64,000 nucleotides of DNA from Nitzschia sp. pyKryTriq1 (Eukaryota; Bacillariophyta; Bacillariophyceae; Bacillariales; Bacillariaceae), in NCBI GenBank assembly GCA_956465555.1, contig OY101124.1:310001-374000 (forward strand), read 5' to 3'. A program made the translations under genes and the position numbers. Within the stretch, counting starts at the first letter, position 1; the number at the start of each line of letters is the position of its first letter. Below are positions 1-10,909 of this stretch, in pieces. The notes beneath the pieces are model-generated. The model was not told the DNA's origin, searched no databases, and saw nothing but the letters and a program-made list of their open reading frames with translations.

Positions 1-1
1 T

Positions 2-574
2 CTGCTCTCGTATAACAATAGTATTTCCATCCATGTTACTGATACAGATGAAACCGCATGTAACAAGCTCCGTTCGGAAATTTGTTTCACAAGTCTCTTT
101 CTCAGTGGAGCCATCAAGTTTGGTCGGGCCGATCTTGAGCGCGTTATCGAAAACCACAGCATCGACTTGGTGTGCACGCGCAGCAGCTCACATTCTCTCC
201 TTGTGTTTTGCGGTAGTCCCCGTCTTGCCGGAGAGCTGCACGCATACAAAATTTCCAATGATATGATCCTGGCCATCACCGGAAGCAAGAAGCATCAGAT
301 GGATTTCATCGGTGAATGCTATGGTGGACCCAAACGAGAAACTTCTACGATTGTTTCGACTGATGGTAAGGATGACATGGAGTCCGAAGTTCCTTTGACA
401 ACTCGAAAGTCGATGAGGTACAGCAGTCTTCGAAAGAACAACAGTTTGAACGAGATTCTCGATTTGCTCCCCGCGGGCGCCAAAACGAGCGACGACATGG
501 GCACCAACCAGCAGGACAAGAAGAATGGAACCGACTCACCGCACGTCCGCTTCGGACAAACATGGGAATGCTAA
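2..574 (+). CDS. 3' end of an unknown protein (5' partial)
   Basis: A single frame is open from base 2 to the stop at 572-574, so the gene starts before the window and this is its last exon or its C-terminal part (190 residues visible). The first ~110 residues look like a folded domain (mixed hydrophobic and charged, with short stretches such as LVCTRSSSHSLLVFCG and KISNDMILAITGS). The last ~80 are polar and probably disordered, ending in RFGQTWEC. I do not recognise the family. The ATG at 167 that a simple ORF finder would choose is unlikely to be the real start, because the frame continues upstream without a stop and with similar composition. It converges with the coiled-coil gene at 1124-1960. 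Confidence 0.6.
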   Translation: MLSYNNSISIHVTDTDETACNKLRSEICFTSLFLSGAIKFGRADLERVIENHSIDLVCTRSSSHSLLVFCGSPRLAGELHAYKISNDMILAITGSKKHQMDFIGECYGGPKRETSTIVSTDGKDDMESEVPLTTRKSMRYSSLRKNNSLNEILDLLPAGAKTSDDMGTNQQDKKNGTDSPHVRFGQTWEC

Positions 575-1123
575 GTTGGAAAGTAATCAACATGCGCCCG
601 TAGCCGCAAGCTACTACTACTTCTCAAAAATCAATCCGTTTTAGCACATACCGGTATCAACAGGTTTCGGTGCATATCAAAAGATGGGAGTGTGGAGTTG
701 GAAATCAATCAACCTACGAATACTTCCCAATCCGTCTCTCAAGCGCAGACAAGTTTCGTAGTAGGTATGTATCGTCTGTGCATGCATAGTATATCATTCA
801 TAATTATTTATAATCATAACATTATCATTCATCACGCATATTGGTCCACTATTAGTATTTGTAGAGTATCGTACATAGGTCCAACTTGATGCACTCAAAA
901 GGCGTCAAAGGACATGTTGTTAGACAGATCGGGACAGATACAGATAGTGCTGGTAGTAGTAGCATACGGTAGATGAGAAAAGTAGATAGGAAAAACAAGT
1001 CGGCTTATTTTGGATTTAGAGTAGTGCACATGAAGTATTGTTGATTTGATTTTAAAAAAGTGCAATGCTGTTCTTCTTGGCTATGGTGTGAGTAAGCGAG
1101 TGAGTGTGTCAGTTAGTTGACTA
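575..1123. other. Intergenic, between convergent genes
   Basis: No supported gene. Contains one TACCGGTA palindrome at 649-656. It should hold both 3' UTRs. No RNA gene is recognised. Confidence 0.5.
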
Positions 1124-1960
1124 CTATGTTGCCACCACAGATGGCTCTGGGGATGCGATGACTTGCTCGGCGAGTTCGAGTTCTAGTTCGCCTTGTTCTT
1201 CATCTTTATTGTCATTTGTCTTGGTCTCGTTCTCTGCTGCTGCTGCGTCGTCTTCGTCTTTGGCTGCTCCTTTTCCATCCTCGGAAGGGAAATGAACACT
1301 TTCAAACAACTCGCTGGTTCCAGGTGGAGGAGGAGTCGCTATGAATAGTTGTTGTTCCATATTCTTGAGTGTTTCTGCAGTCTGATACACGACTGCACAT
1401 TCATTCGTCATTTGCTCGAGTTCCGATTGTCGATGTTCGAGTATTTCAATACGTTCTTGCAAGACTTCAATGCCTCGTTGCATGGCCTTGTGCGATAGTT
1501 CAATTTGATTCAAAGCCTCGGCATGTTTCTCATAGTTTTCTTGCTCTTGCTCTTGCTCTTGTTCTTGTTGCTTCTTTTTTAGTTCCTCTTCGGACAAGGA
1601 TGATGATTCTTCGTCTTCTTTTTCAGTCGTACTGTTTGTGTCACTTTGTTTTTGCTGTTGTTGCTCTTGCTGCTGTTGTTGCTGCTGCTGTTGCTGTTGT
1701 TCTTGATATTGTCGAAGTTGAGTGCGATAACTCATTAATCGCGTTCCCACAAAGACTTCCTTTTCCAGTAATTGAGCGAGTTTGACATGTGCGGCATCCA
1801 ATTCCTCGTGGATTTGTTGGAGCTCTTGGACTTCTTCCGGAACATCCTCTAAAAACTCGCGGAGATGTTCTCGCGTCTGAGGATCCAGCTGTTCCGTTTG
1901 CCGACGCATACCGCGGAACTGTCGTTCTCTCAAACTATGAATCAGGGATTGAAAGATCAT
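1124..1960 (-). CDS. Coiled-coil, Gln/Glu-rich protein of unknown function
   Basis: An intronless 278-residue frame. Residues 1-90 are a helical, charged region (RERQFRGMRRQTEQLDPQTREHL...), followed by a poly-Gln tract encoded by mixed CAA/CAG, a Ser/Glu/Lys/Gln stretch, and a second helical region (~150-205) with heptad-like spacing of leucine and methionine (RGIEVLQERIEILEHRQSELEQM). The C-terminus is acidic and Ala/Asn/Asp-rich. A helix - low complexity - helix layout is typical of coiled-coil scaffold or prefoldin-like proteins, but I see no diagnostic motif and assign no function. Start taken as the first ATG; upstream sequence is low-complexity and intergenic in character. Confidence 0.6.
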   Translation of the reverse strand: MIFQSLIHSLRERQFRGMRRQTEQLDPQTREHLREFLEDVPEEVQELQQIHEELDAAHVKLAQLLEKEVFVGTRLMSYRTQLRQYQEQQQQQQQQQQQEQQQQKQSDTNSTTEKEDEESSSLSEEELKKKQQEQEQEQEQENYEKHAEALNQIELSHKAMQRGIEVLQERIEILEHRQSELEQMTNECAVVYQTAETLKNMEQQLFIATPPPPGTSELFESVHFPSEDGKGAAKDEDDAAAAENETKTNDNKDEEQGELELELAEQVIASPEPSVVAT

Positions 1961-2679
1961 TGTATGATGTTGGTTGCTTGTTGTATGTTATATGTTATAT
2001 GATGTGTGTAGACGTTGTTGTATAGTTGCCCGGGGTATAACAAGGAATAGGAGTAGTGGAGATGTTGTGTGCTGTTTTTGTGAATGAATGATCTGATCGC
2101 TTCTCATCGCGTATCTATCGCGTATCTATCGCGAGAGAAAAAGCTTCGCAGCTTTCTCGCGGAGAGACATGCGACGCGCTGCAGAGCGAAAAGTGCGCGT
2201 GCGCGGGGCGCTTGCTGACGACGGACGGAAGACCGACGACGGATGGGCGATATGACTACTCTGTCTCTACCGGTAACGGTATTGCCGCATCATCGACGAT
2301 ATGCTCCTCGCTGCGTGTGGAGAGCAATACCTCATCGTACACGTACCGCGCGGCACCGATACTCGAAGACGACTACTATAGCTAGAAGGTAAAGAGAGAA
2401 ATTCAAATTCAGAGAAGGGTAGATTGGCTGTCAAAAGGTCGTACACCAGACTAGAATAGTCTACTCGAGAGCAAGTAACTAATAGGAGGGTAGTATATCC
2501 CTAATGAAAGGATGCATGCACGGTAGGTAGTAGTAGTACTAGACTCACACGCGCTTTACAATTACACTCTTCCTTTTTTTTAAACGACGAGGCGACGCCG
2601 ATGTGCTGGTACAACTAGCCTATGCATACTACTACTACTACTACTACTACTACTCGAAGTACCCGGAGACCGATGAGAT
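1961..2679. other. Intergenic region with TACCGGTA and an ACT microsatellite
   Basis: No supported gene. It includes the 5' side of the coiled-coil gene, repeated short phrases (cgcgtatctatcgcg twice near 2108-2135), TACCGGTA at 2268-2275, and an (ACT)n run just before the end of the next gene. Confidence 0.45.
2627..2654. repeat. (ACT)n microsatellite
   Basis: About nine uninterrupted ACT units, read directly from the sequence, just outside the 3' end of the gene at 2680-5004. Confidence 0.85.
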
Positions 2680-4497
2680 TTACATTATCATTTCTTCAGG
2701 AAACAATCGTTGGACGATGTCGAGTTTGCTCATTTCCACAAACCTCGAAATACAATCACTAACGCCATACGATAGAATCACCTTGGAATTGTTCCGTCGT
2801 AGTGCTACTAGCATACTGTCCAGATCATCATCGTCAGCAGCAGCAGCACGAGGTACTCGTCTCTCCGTCGTCGTCGTCGTCTCTTCTTCTTCTTCAACAG
2901 CAACCACCTTGTCTACCATTCCCGTCACAAACGTAATTCGAGGACAGTCAAAGGACACTCCTCCCATGGTCAAGGGATCGAAACGTTCGCTCCACAAGGG
3001 ATGGCCCGAATCGGATTCCTCGGAATAGCCGAGACAAAAAAGACCCGATCGTGCCACAATGCGATACGGAAATGTCGGCTCGATGGCAATGAATCGTGAA
3101 AAGTAAGAGTTGGGAATCACACCTTTGGGCAATATTTTGCCTGGAAAGATGGTCTTGGGATGAACCACTGCCAATAATAACCTTTTCGAAGTAGTACTGT
3201 TCGAGGAACGAACATCTGGAATCCAGACGCAACAGGCCGATCCACGATCGGGCATGTAGAAACCTTTTTTGGTGCGCCGGTTGATCGTTCTTCCTTGATA
3301 GAGTTGTTCATCAATCGTATGAAAGCTGGGAGGGATTTCTTCCCAATCCAACGTCGCATTGAACCGTGGTGGAGGAGGAGTAATGTTCTGGTGCCGACAC
3401 TTGGTCTCCAAGTCGACCCAGCGGACATCATGAGGATTGCCTCGTGGAAAATGACTGACCATGGTAGCATTGGTAGAAGGGTCGACAAAATACAACAAAT
3501 TCTTGGAACTTCCATATCGTTCTCTGGAACTTGCCTTTGTTGTGGGATCTGTCACCTCGTACGTTCCATACACAGGACAGGCGACATGCCGACTGAGCCA
3601 AACATGGAGCGAGGGTCGTAAGGATGACTGGTCGTGATGCTGCTGCTGCTGGCCGGCGGCAGCATCTTCTTTTGAAAACGCCAAGGGAAGCCGGACGGTG
3701 GAGGGTGCTGGTGGTTCTGGCATTTCCTGCTTCCTGCCATCCTTGATAGTGCTGCTGCTATTATTCTCAATACCATCATCATTACCATCATCATTATCAT
3801 GATCATCACCACCAATTGTCAAAAACAATTCGGCAATGTAATTTCGAGTCGTCAGATAGAGTCGTTCTTGCGGATCTTGATCTTCTTGATGATCCTCGCT
3901 CTTCTTCTTCTTCTTATTCTTATTCTTTGGCAACACAAAGAGCCGAAAATCTTGATAATTTCTTCCCAATACCGGCGGCTGATGATGATGACGTCTTCCT
4001 GTTTGATGATCATGATGATTGTTGTTCTTATCGTTTGCTAAAGTCACCACTGTATCGACGACAATATTGAGATTGGAATCCAACAAGGCCAATCCCAAAT
4101 AATTGTCAAAGGGGGGTTGATCTTGGACGTTCCAGGAACGACCTCCACTCATCATTTGGAATTTGATATCGGTAGGGAAACAATTGTGGACATGAGTCAC
4201 GCGATACGAAGACAAATAATAAACGTCCATACTATCGTGTTGTTGTTGTTGTTGTTGTCGTGGTTGTGGTTGTGGTTGTGGTTGTGGTTGTGGTTGTGGT
4301 TGTTGCTGTTGTGGATTCTTCTTCTTGGCCGAGGATGACGACGACGACAACAACAACATGGCAGAAAGTTGCTGTCGGAGCCTCACTGGCAATCGAACAA
4401 TGCTTGGATTGATTTCGAATAAATGTGTCTTTTGTGGATACACATTGGAGGAATTTTGAACGTATTCGGTCCAATTATTGTTGTTGTTGATTGCTAA

Positions 4498-4532
<35 letters not shown>

Positions 4533-5004
4533 TCTTTTTCTTTGTCGTCGATGATGAGAATGCTGATGAGGATGATGGTAATGCCGGCGGCAGACGATGC
4601 TCTTGAGGAATCGAAGGCAGATAATGAGTGACCGCCCGATGGACTGGAGGAGCGGCTTCGTCAAATCTCCAATAATAATAGCGACTTGCTGATGTTGTTG
4701 TTGTTGATGATGGCGGTGATGATACTCCTGGCATCCTGGTGATGCTGGAATCTTTGTTGTTGTTGTTGTTGTTGTTGTTCCTATCCTTCACCTGCATCGT
4801 TGTTGTACGATTCGTCGCCACCACCATACTGCTACTGCTGCTGCTGCTGTCCGACTGATGGTGGTGTATCGAACGATGTTGCAACATCAAGGACATGAGT
4901 GTCCAGCAGGATATCAAAATCGCAAATACGAGTATGAGGAGCTGCTGCCGTCCTCCTCTTCCTCTTCCTCGTTCTTGACGAAGAATAGTATTATTGGATC
5001 TCAT
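2680..5004 (-). CDS. Type II membrane protein with beta-propeller-like (glycoside-active?) C-terminus
   Basis: A 774-residue intronless frame. Residues 21-41 (LLILVFAILISCWTLMSLML) form one N-terminal membrane anchor after an Arg-rich cytoplasmic tip, the topology of Golgi enzymes. A long low-complexity stem follows (His, Ser, Thr, Asn, Pro-Gln runs). The conserved-looking part starts near residue 250 (YRVTHVHNCFPTDIKFQ) and reaches the end. It has repeated strand-rich segments with Trp and Asp and ends with CPRITFVTGMV ... VILSYGVSDCISRFVEMS. Terminal motifs of the type 'ISF.sG... LvISYGvnD' occur in GH130-like five-bladed propeller proteins and related glycosyltransferase-associated proteins; assignment to that fold is my inference from memory. 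Substrate unknown. It diverges from the PIG-W gene across a 726-bp spacer. Confidence 0.6.
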
Positions 5005-5730
5005 TATTATTTGTTGTTGTTGTTGTTGCTGCTGCTGCTTATGCTGCTGTTGCTGTTGCTGTTGCTGTTGTTGTTGTTGTTGCTACGGTTGCGTTATATG
5101 TATATGGAGTATTCGCAGTGTATGTACGTGTAGTCTACGCATCATATCATTATGCGCTGTATGTGATAGATATTATTAGGTTGAACTCGCAGGTATTAGT
5201 ACTTTAGGAGTATATTATGTACAAATCACAAAAGCTCTCGTGGTCGTTCCATCATCATCATCATCATCATCATATCATCGCATCATCACACAGCAAACAA
5301 AAGGCCGCACATCATCGCGTCATACGAAATATCAAGCAAAAAGATCTCGCGCGTGTTGAATGAATGAATGATGATATTACTACTGGTACTGTAGAATAAT
5401 GACTTGTAGAATGATGACCCTTTTGTGACTACTACTTTTTCGTTCGGTCGCGAGCTCTGCGAGGTTTTCGGAGGATCCTTTATCCGTCCTTCGGAGTTGC
5501 GCCGAAATCAATCCTCCCATTAAAAAAAAAAAATCATGACCGACCATGACGCGGCGCTACCGCGCACGACGACTCGCATCACTGATAGATGCGAGACGAT
5601 GCGACTCCTCCTGCATAATATGCACTCGACGCGTGATATACAATAATAGGGAGCGAGAATGACTTATTGTTACTATATCTATATGCTATACGAGTGCTAT
5701 AGTAGCAGTGTAGTCTAGTAGAGCAAAAGC
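5005..5730. other. Divergent promoter region
   Basis: Lies between the start codons of the minus-strand type II membrane protein and the plus-strand PIG-W gene, so it should hold both promoters. Contains a (CAT)n run at 5250-5273, CAG/CAA-type repeats next to the minus-strand start (5009-5085), and A-rich tracts. No clear TATA box or known operator seen. Confidence 0.5.
5250..5273. repeat. (CAT)n microsatellite
   Basis: About eight CAT units in the divergent promoter region, read directly. Confidence 0.85.
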
Positions 5731-7662
5731 ATGGCAGCAGCAACAACAGCAACAGCAACAACAGCAGCGTCATTGAAGGAACAAAAGGAAGCCTTTGTGA
5801 CTGGACACGATGGTACGACGCCTTGGGAAGTCTTACTGGTATGCCTTTCGGCGCCAATCAGTTTGGCCTGTTATCGTGCTGTCATTCATTTCATGCATAT
5901 CATCATCATGATCATGATCACTCGTCGTCGTCGTAAGCGTCGTGATTCGACAAGACCAAAAGCACCAGCGTCGCCAAAAATAGTAAGAATAATACTATTA
6001 AAGCAGTTCTGGCACATCCTCTTGGAAGCCATGCTTGTATGGTTTCCCATGGTATTGTGTCAAACCAATTATTTGTATCCCTATGGAGTCGGTGTCATGA
6101 TCCTTCAACTCAGTGTGACGGCAGCGGCAGCGGCAGCAGCAGCAACGTCGGTTCTTCGGCAAGCGGGAGTGCAAGAAGAATCATCATCACCTATTGCTGA
6201 TATTACTACCGCCACGACAACAACAACGAACAATACAACAACAACAACCACAACAAATGCATCACAACAACAAAAACAACAACAACAACAACCACGGCGA
6301 TTGGACTTTTTGACGGCCTATCGATCTTCCATCTTCTATTTGACATTTATCGCCATTTTGGCAGTGGACTTTCATGTCTTTCCTCGACGATTCTGTAAAA
6401 CCGAAGTGGCAGGCTTTGGATTGATGGATGTGGGTGCCGCCAGCTTTTGTCTTTCGGCAGGATTGGTCTCACCGACAGCTCGAGGAAGAGGAAGAGGAGG
6501 AGGAGGAAAATCCCGACATTCTTCTTCTATCCTCAATTTCCGCAAACTCATGCTGCATACCATGCCTTTGGTCGTCTTGGGCATCCTTCGAATCGTCACC
6601 AATCGAGAATTGGAATATCAAGAGCATGTTTCGGAATATGGTGTCCATTGGAACTTTTTCTTTACCATGGGAGTCTTGGCGCTAGTACCACCCTTGTTGG
6701 CGTCTATTATTATTACCAATAAAAAAGCAGCATCGGTATCATCATCACCATCGGCATCACCATCATCATCATCATCGGCATCGGCATCAGCGTCGTGGAA
6801 AGTTCCAGCCGTCATCATGCTGGTGTATCAAATTGTCCTTTCGTTGGGAGGTGGACAAGATTTTATTGAAACGGCGCCTCGCCAATGTCCATCATGGACC
6901 GAGAATGATAAAGCATCATCATCATCATCATTATCATCGACGTCATCGCCGTCCTTGTTGGATTCGTATCTTGCCACTGTTATTTGTCATTTCTTTTTTG
7001 CGAATCGAGAAGGGATCTTGGGATGTTTGGGCTATTTGAGCTTGTACTTTTTCGGTGAATGGCTTGGTTGGGAATATTTGTGGAAGCAGCAGTTGCAGCA
7101 GCACGAAGCAATGGCATCACAACAGCAACAAGCATCACCACCATCATCATCAGCATCATCACGACCAGCCGGTGGACTCTTTCGAGTCGCGGTGGGTTTA
7201 TGGATTCTATTGGGATTTCTTCACTGGGACCTCGGAATTCCCATTTCGCGACGATCTACCAACGCCACCTTTTGTATTTGGGCTGCCGCTCACAATGTCA
7301 CGCTTTTGACTCTTTTGCAATGGACCATTCCATCATCATCATCATCATCAACAACAGCAACGACCTCCAGCAGTAATTTGTCATCGTCCCAAAATGAGGA
7401 TGTTGTTGTGGACAGTGTTCCGCTGGTATGGGATACGGTCAATCGGTATGGCCTGGTCATGTTTTTGATTGCCAATCTACTGACAGGGCTGGTTAATTTG
7501 ACCGTACCGACCTTGGAAATGTCGGATCCAGCCGCGTTGGCTATTGTATTTGGGTATATTTGTGCGGTCGGTATGGCAGCCTTGTTGCTAGACATTCTGT
7601 TTACAAGAAGTATTATAATATCACGGTGGGGGTGGTGGGCGGAAAGAAACAAAGCAGATTAG
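5731..7662 (+). CDS. PIGW: GPI-anchor inositol acyltransferase, PIG-W/GWT1 family
   Basis: A 643-residue multi-pass membrane protein. PIG-W/GWT1 adds an acyl chain to the inositol of glucosaminyl-phosphatidylinositol in the endoplasmic reticulum, an early step of GPI-anchor synthesis. Family features seen: the N-terminal AFVTGHDGTTPWEV block (~21-34, like the FVSGHxGxx block of fungal Gwt1); the core LDFLTAYRSSI...AILAVDFHVFPRRFCKTE...GLMDVGAASFCLSAGLVSP (~190-250); the loop with FANREGILGCLGYLSLYFFGEW (~422-445); and several further hydrophobic helices to the end. Known family members are about 490-505 residues. The extra length comes from Thr/Asn/Gln- and Ser/Ala-rich insertions (~150-185, ~330-350, ~390-410, ~455-475) between helices. 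No intron needed. The ATG at 5731 begins an Ala/Thr run directly before the conserved block. Convergent with the GH116 gene, with only 109 bp between stops. Confidence 0.88.
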   Translation: MAAATTATATTAASLKEQKEAFVTGHDGTTPWEVLLVCLSAPISLACYRAVIHFMHIIIMIMITRRRRKRRDSTRPKAPASPKIVRIILLKQFWHILLEAMLVWFPMVLCQTNYLYPYGVGVMILQLSVTAAAAAAAATSVLRQAGVQEESSSPIADITTATTTTTNNTTTTTTTNASQQQKQQQQQPRRLDFLTAYRSSIFYLTFIAILAVDFHVFPRRFCKTEVAGFGLMDVGAASFCLSAGLVSPTARGRGRGGGGKSRHSSSILNFRKLMLHTMPLVVLGILRIVTNRELEYQEHVSEYGVHWNFFFTMGVLALVPPLLASIIITNKKAASVSSSPSASPSSSSSASASASWKVPAVIMLVYQIVLSLGGGQDFIETAPRQCPSWTENDKASSSSSLSSTSSPSLLDSYLATVICHFFFANREGILGCLGYLSLYFFGEWLGWEYLWKQQLQQHEAMASQQQQASPPSSSASSRPAGGLFRVAVGLWILLGFLHWDLGIPISRRSTNATFCIWAAAHNVTLLTLLQWTIPSSSSSSTTATTSSSNLSSSQNEDVVVDSVPLVWDTVNRYGLVMFLIANLLTGLVNLTVPTLEMSDPAALAIVFGYICAVGMAALLLDILFTRSIIISRWGWWAERNKAD

Positions 7663-7771
7663 AATAATATGCGATTCTAATAATAATAGATGAAACAGGA
7701 TATGCTGTCTCATCGCGTCTGACTTTAATTACGAAATACCGTCTGATTCAATTATTTGTAGTGCATGGTCA

Positions 7772-10700
7772 TTAGCCCATCATCTGTGCAAGCGAGGATG
7801 AGTGCTGCCGGGGGGCTAAAAAGGGAATCAATAGAACAGCGCCCAAAATAGCTGCGCCCAGAAAACGAAGAAATAATACCGGCAATGAAGCTCCTGCACG
7901 CGGCGGTGCCATTTCAGCAGGTATTATTAGCTTGTTTCCTCCATTCATTTTGCTTGGAAGGGATTGGCAAACATCGATGATCAAGGTCGAGCCAGCTGGG
8001 ATAATCACTTCTGTAGCAAATTGAATCGACCCCGGGAAACATTTCACGGGTACGACATTCTTGCCAAGAGTTACCGATATTCTTCTTGAACCACCACTGG
8101 TATCCTTCGAGTGCAAGATCTGGGTACTACTACTAGAGGCCAGGCGCTTCAAACGAATGCTTCCATAATGGCATTCTACGTATATGCGACCCGTAGTTGT
8201 TTTTTCGTCCCACTCCTGTCGATACTGGCCCCACCCGTCTTCGACTACCAACAAACAGGAAAACTTGTCTTGGCAAAACTTTGGATCGTACGACAAGGTA
8301 CCCATGGTGGAATCGTAGTTAAATCCACATGCTTGATCATACAATCCCCAGGCCGCCATGGCTCGAACATACAAGAGACCACATTCGGGTTCATTCCAAG
8401 GGCTTCGATTGACTCCTGAGTGCCGGTTTCGAATCTTTCGAGCCCATGCCAATGCCATCTCGGTATTACCCTCATAAATCATCGCCGCAATGACTGGATA
8501 GGAAAAGCCAGTGGAAACCAAGTCGTCGTAGACGTAGCAGCCAGGAAGCTTTCCGTGGGGATAGGTGTTGACTCGAACACCCTCGTCTCCATTGTAGAAA
8601 TGTTTCTGGAAATCTTCAAAGGGCGGTTTGGCCACTTGATTTTGTTGGAAAATGGACTGACGTGCAGCTGCCTCGTGCTCTGGATCCAACACCGTTCCAA
8701 GTCCCGCCGCCAAGGAAAGAGCCACCGCACAAAGTTGATCAATGAAACATCCAGTCCCATAACTGTGGGCGCAATTGGTCTCGTCCACGTCGGCAATATA
8801 GTATTGAAAGTCTTCCTTCCAACAGATTTGTTCATACGCCTTGGCCGCTTTGACACTGTTCTGTTGGCATTGGCTAGCAAACTCGCTGTCGCCCATGAGT
8901 TCTGCCATGATTGATGTGACTCGGAGCGCTGTGATCCAATAAGTTCCAATAAAAGTGTTGGCACCTTGCATGGCCGTGTCGTAGGTGTTTTTTTGTTCGC
9001 CTCGAATGACGCAATCCTCATCATCGTCTTGGACAAAATGTGCCAAGACAATTTCCATTTGTCGTTTCACATTGGGCCATACTTGAGCCAAGAATTCCAA
9101 TTTCGAATCGGCTTGTTTGACTACCAAATATACCTTAATCACACAGGCTAAAGATCCATCAATGGCAAATCCTGCCGTCCCAAAGCGCATCGAACATCCC
9201 TCTTGAGCATCGAAATTCAAAATGAAATTGCTGTGTAGCATGTTCTTGGCCAAGTCGGGATAGAGTCTCTCCATCAATATGGAATAGCCATAGACATGTG
9301 TACAATTCAGAGGGCAACACTGATTGCCTTCGTTGCCCAAGACGATCCCTTGTTGTGTCCAAAACATACTCGGACTTCTCAAGACGCTCACTCGGCCTGC
9401 TGCACTCTCCAAGAGTTCCCATGGAATGGTGGTAGAGTACAAAATCTCCACGTACTTGCGAGTCGTTTCCAGTAGAGAATCTAGGCGGGGTACTACATCC
9501 CCTACCACATCTTGTGCACTGCCGTACCAATTCTGATAGTAGTTGCCCAATATAGGAGAAGGAAGATGGGGCCGATCGGAATAGCTGGGACGATTAGGAA
9601 AGTACCACGTCAAGAGGAATTGACACGTTCTGGTCGATTGGGGCGGTATTGTCAGGCTTTGTGTCACGCCTCCAATATACGTATGGCCCCGTGGAGATGG
9701 GTCGGTCGGGGTCGTATACGTGGCCGGGTCTTGTATCTTGCCTTGACAAAATCGTTGCCACAAAAAGACTTCCGACTTTTGATCTGCCACCAGCAAACCT
9801 GGTCTCCAAGTAGTAGAATCATCATCATCAGTATCACAACAACCGCCTTTTGGTGATGCTGGTTGGACAGCCACAAGTGCCAAGGATCCTTCTCGGGAGG
9901 CTTCTAACGATGTGTTTTGACTGGTCATGGACCATCCGGCATATCCACCGCCACCACCGCTGCTGCCGCAACAAGACGATTCTTTACGCGGGTAATAAAT
10001 GGGCGTATTGACATTGGACTGCCAAAATTCCGTATTGGTGCTCTCACCCACACTTGATTTCCCATCCCATCCCACCAGATTCAACGTCGATTGCAGCAAC
10101 GAGACATCCACCGAGTCGGTGTCACTAGGATTGTGAACGGTAAATGTAAAGACTGCCATGGGCAAGGACGAGTCTTTGGTATTTCCAGGGATCAATGGTG
10201 TCATACATTCCAGCTGGACTTGGACGGGAAATTCGTCCGGCATGTCGTATTGGAGAGTCGCAATCGGATACTGGCATTTGGCAGTCAAGGAAGGAATCCC
10301 GGGAAGTTCTTGCATCCGACGAACTTGAGCGGGAGTGACATGCGATTCTTCACTGAAATGTTTCCGACGATTTTCCACAGTGTAATTTTGGGGGGTTTGT
10401 AGGACAAAGGAGTATTGCTGCTGCTGCTGCGGCGTCCCGCCTACATTATTGTTTGTTGTTGTTGTTGTTGTTGTTGTCTGGATCCCAAAGAGACTTCCAG
10501 GGAGTTTGTACAGGGGTGAATACTCCTTGTCGTGAAAGTTGTTGGTGATGGTCCAACCTTGGAAAGTGCCGTCGCCCTGTACGAGAATTTGGCCTGTGCC
10601 AAATCCACCCAAGGGAAACTCCAAAGCTTGAAGGCGCTTCCCGCTGTACGTCCAGGGATCTTCCTTGTTTTTTGAAGTGCTGTTGTGTCTATCCTTGACT

Positions 10701-10909
10701 TCGGCGTCTTCGCTGCTGGGCCACCAAGGAGTATTGTTCGTAGTCAGCATCGTGTCGTGGGACATGATGATCAGATCCCTGTCATTATCCATTTCTTCTT
10801 CAACTTCATCTTCTCGTTGTTGTCGACGAGCTTGTTGCGACTTACAATCGCAACAACTCGCACCAGACGAGGATGGATCTCCACACACAACAACATCAGG
10901 CTGGCTCAT
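7772..10909 (-). CDS. GH116 non-lysosomal glucosylceramidase-like enzyme (GBA2 type) with C-terminal membrane anchor
   Basis: 1,045 residues, intronless. GH116 enzymes hydrolyse beta-glucosides; GBA2 cleaves glucosylceramide at the cytosolic face of membranes. The N-terminal beta-domain opens with the family phrase LEFPLGGFGTGQI (~96-108). The catalytic (alpha/alpha)6 domain runs from about 490 to 930 and includes NEGNQCCPLNCTHVYGY (526-542), NTYDTAMQGANTFIG (641-655) and the FIDQL block (722-726). By comparison with GBA2 and bacterial GH116, Glu527 is the expected nucleophile and Asp724 the expected acid/base, so both catalytic residues appear present. The block SPWNEPECGLLYVRAMAAWGL matches the bacterial branch more than human GBA2. 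A hydrophobic helix near 1015-1036 followed by a short tail suggests tail anchoring, which is unusual and worth checking. N-terminus (1-90) is low complexity and Cys-rich. Confidence 0.87.
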   Translation of the reverse strand: MSQPDVVVCGDPSSSGASCCDCKSQQARRQQREDEVEEEMDNDRDLIIMSHDTMLTTNNTPWWPSSEDAEVKDRHNSTSKNKEDPWTYSGKRLQALEFPLGGFGTGQILVQGDGTFQGWTITNNFHDKEYSPLYKLPGSLFGIQTTTTTTTTNNNVGGTPQQQQQYSFVLQTPQNYTVENRRKHFSEESHVTPAQVRRMQELPGIPSLTAKCQYPIATLQYDMPDEFPVQVQLECMTPLIPGNTKDSSLPMAVFTFTVHNPSDTDSVDVSLLQSTLNLVGWDGKSSVGESTNTEFWQSNVNTPIYYPRKESSCCGSSGGGGGYAGWSMTSQNTSLEASREGSLALVAVQPASPKGGCCDTDDDDSTTWRPGLLVADQKSEVFLWQRFCQGKIQDPATYTTPTDPSPRGHTYIGGVTQSLTIPPQSTRTCQFLLTWYFPNRPSYSDRPHLPSPILGNYYQNWYGSAQDVVGDVVPRLDSLLETTRKYVEILYSTTIPWELLESAAGRVSVLRSPSMFWTQQGIVLGNEGNQCCPLNCTHVYGYSILMERLYPDLAKNMLHSNFILNFDAQEGCSMRFGTAGFAIDGSLACVIKVYLVVKQADSKLEFLAQVWPNVKRQMEIVLAHFVQDDDEDCVIRGEQKNTYDTAMQGANTFIGTYWITALRVTSIMAELMGDSEFASQCQQNSVKAAKAYEQICWKEDFQYYIADVDETNCAHSYGTGCFIDQLCAVALSLAAGLGTVLDPEHEAAARQSIFQQNQVAKPPFEDFQKHFYNGDEGVRVNTYPHGKLPGCYVYDDLVSTGFSYPVIAAMIYEGNTEMALAWARKIRNRHSGVNRSPWNEPECGLLYVRAMAAWGLYDQACGFNYDSTMGTLSYDPKFCQDKFSCLLVVEDGWGQYRQEWDEKTTTGRIYVECHYGSIRLKRLASSSSTQILHSKDTSGGSRRISVTLGKNVVPVKCFPGSIQFATEVIIPAGSTLIIDVCQSLPSKMNGGNKLIIPAEMAPPRAGASLPVLFLRFLGAAILGAVLLIPFLAPRQHSSSLAQMMG

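Noticed and set aside
33-266. 77-codon frame at the left edge
   Set aside because: Overlaps the longer frame 2-574 that stays open from the window edge; composition fits the latter better.
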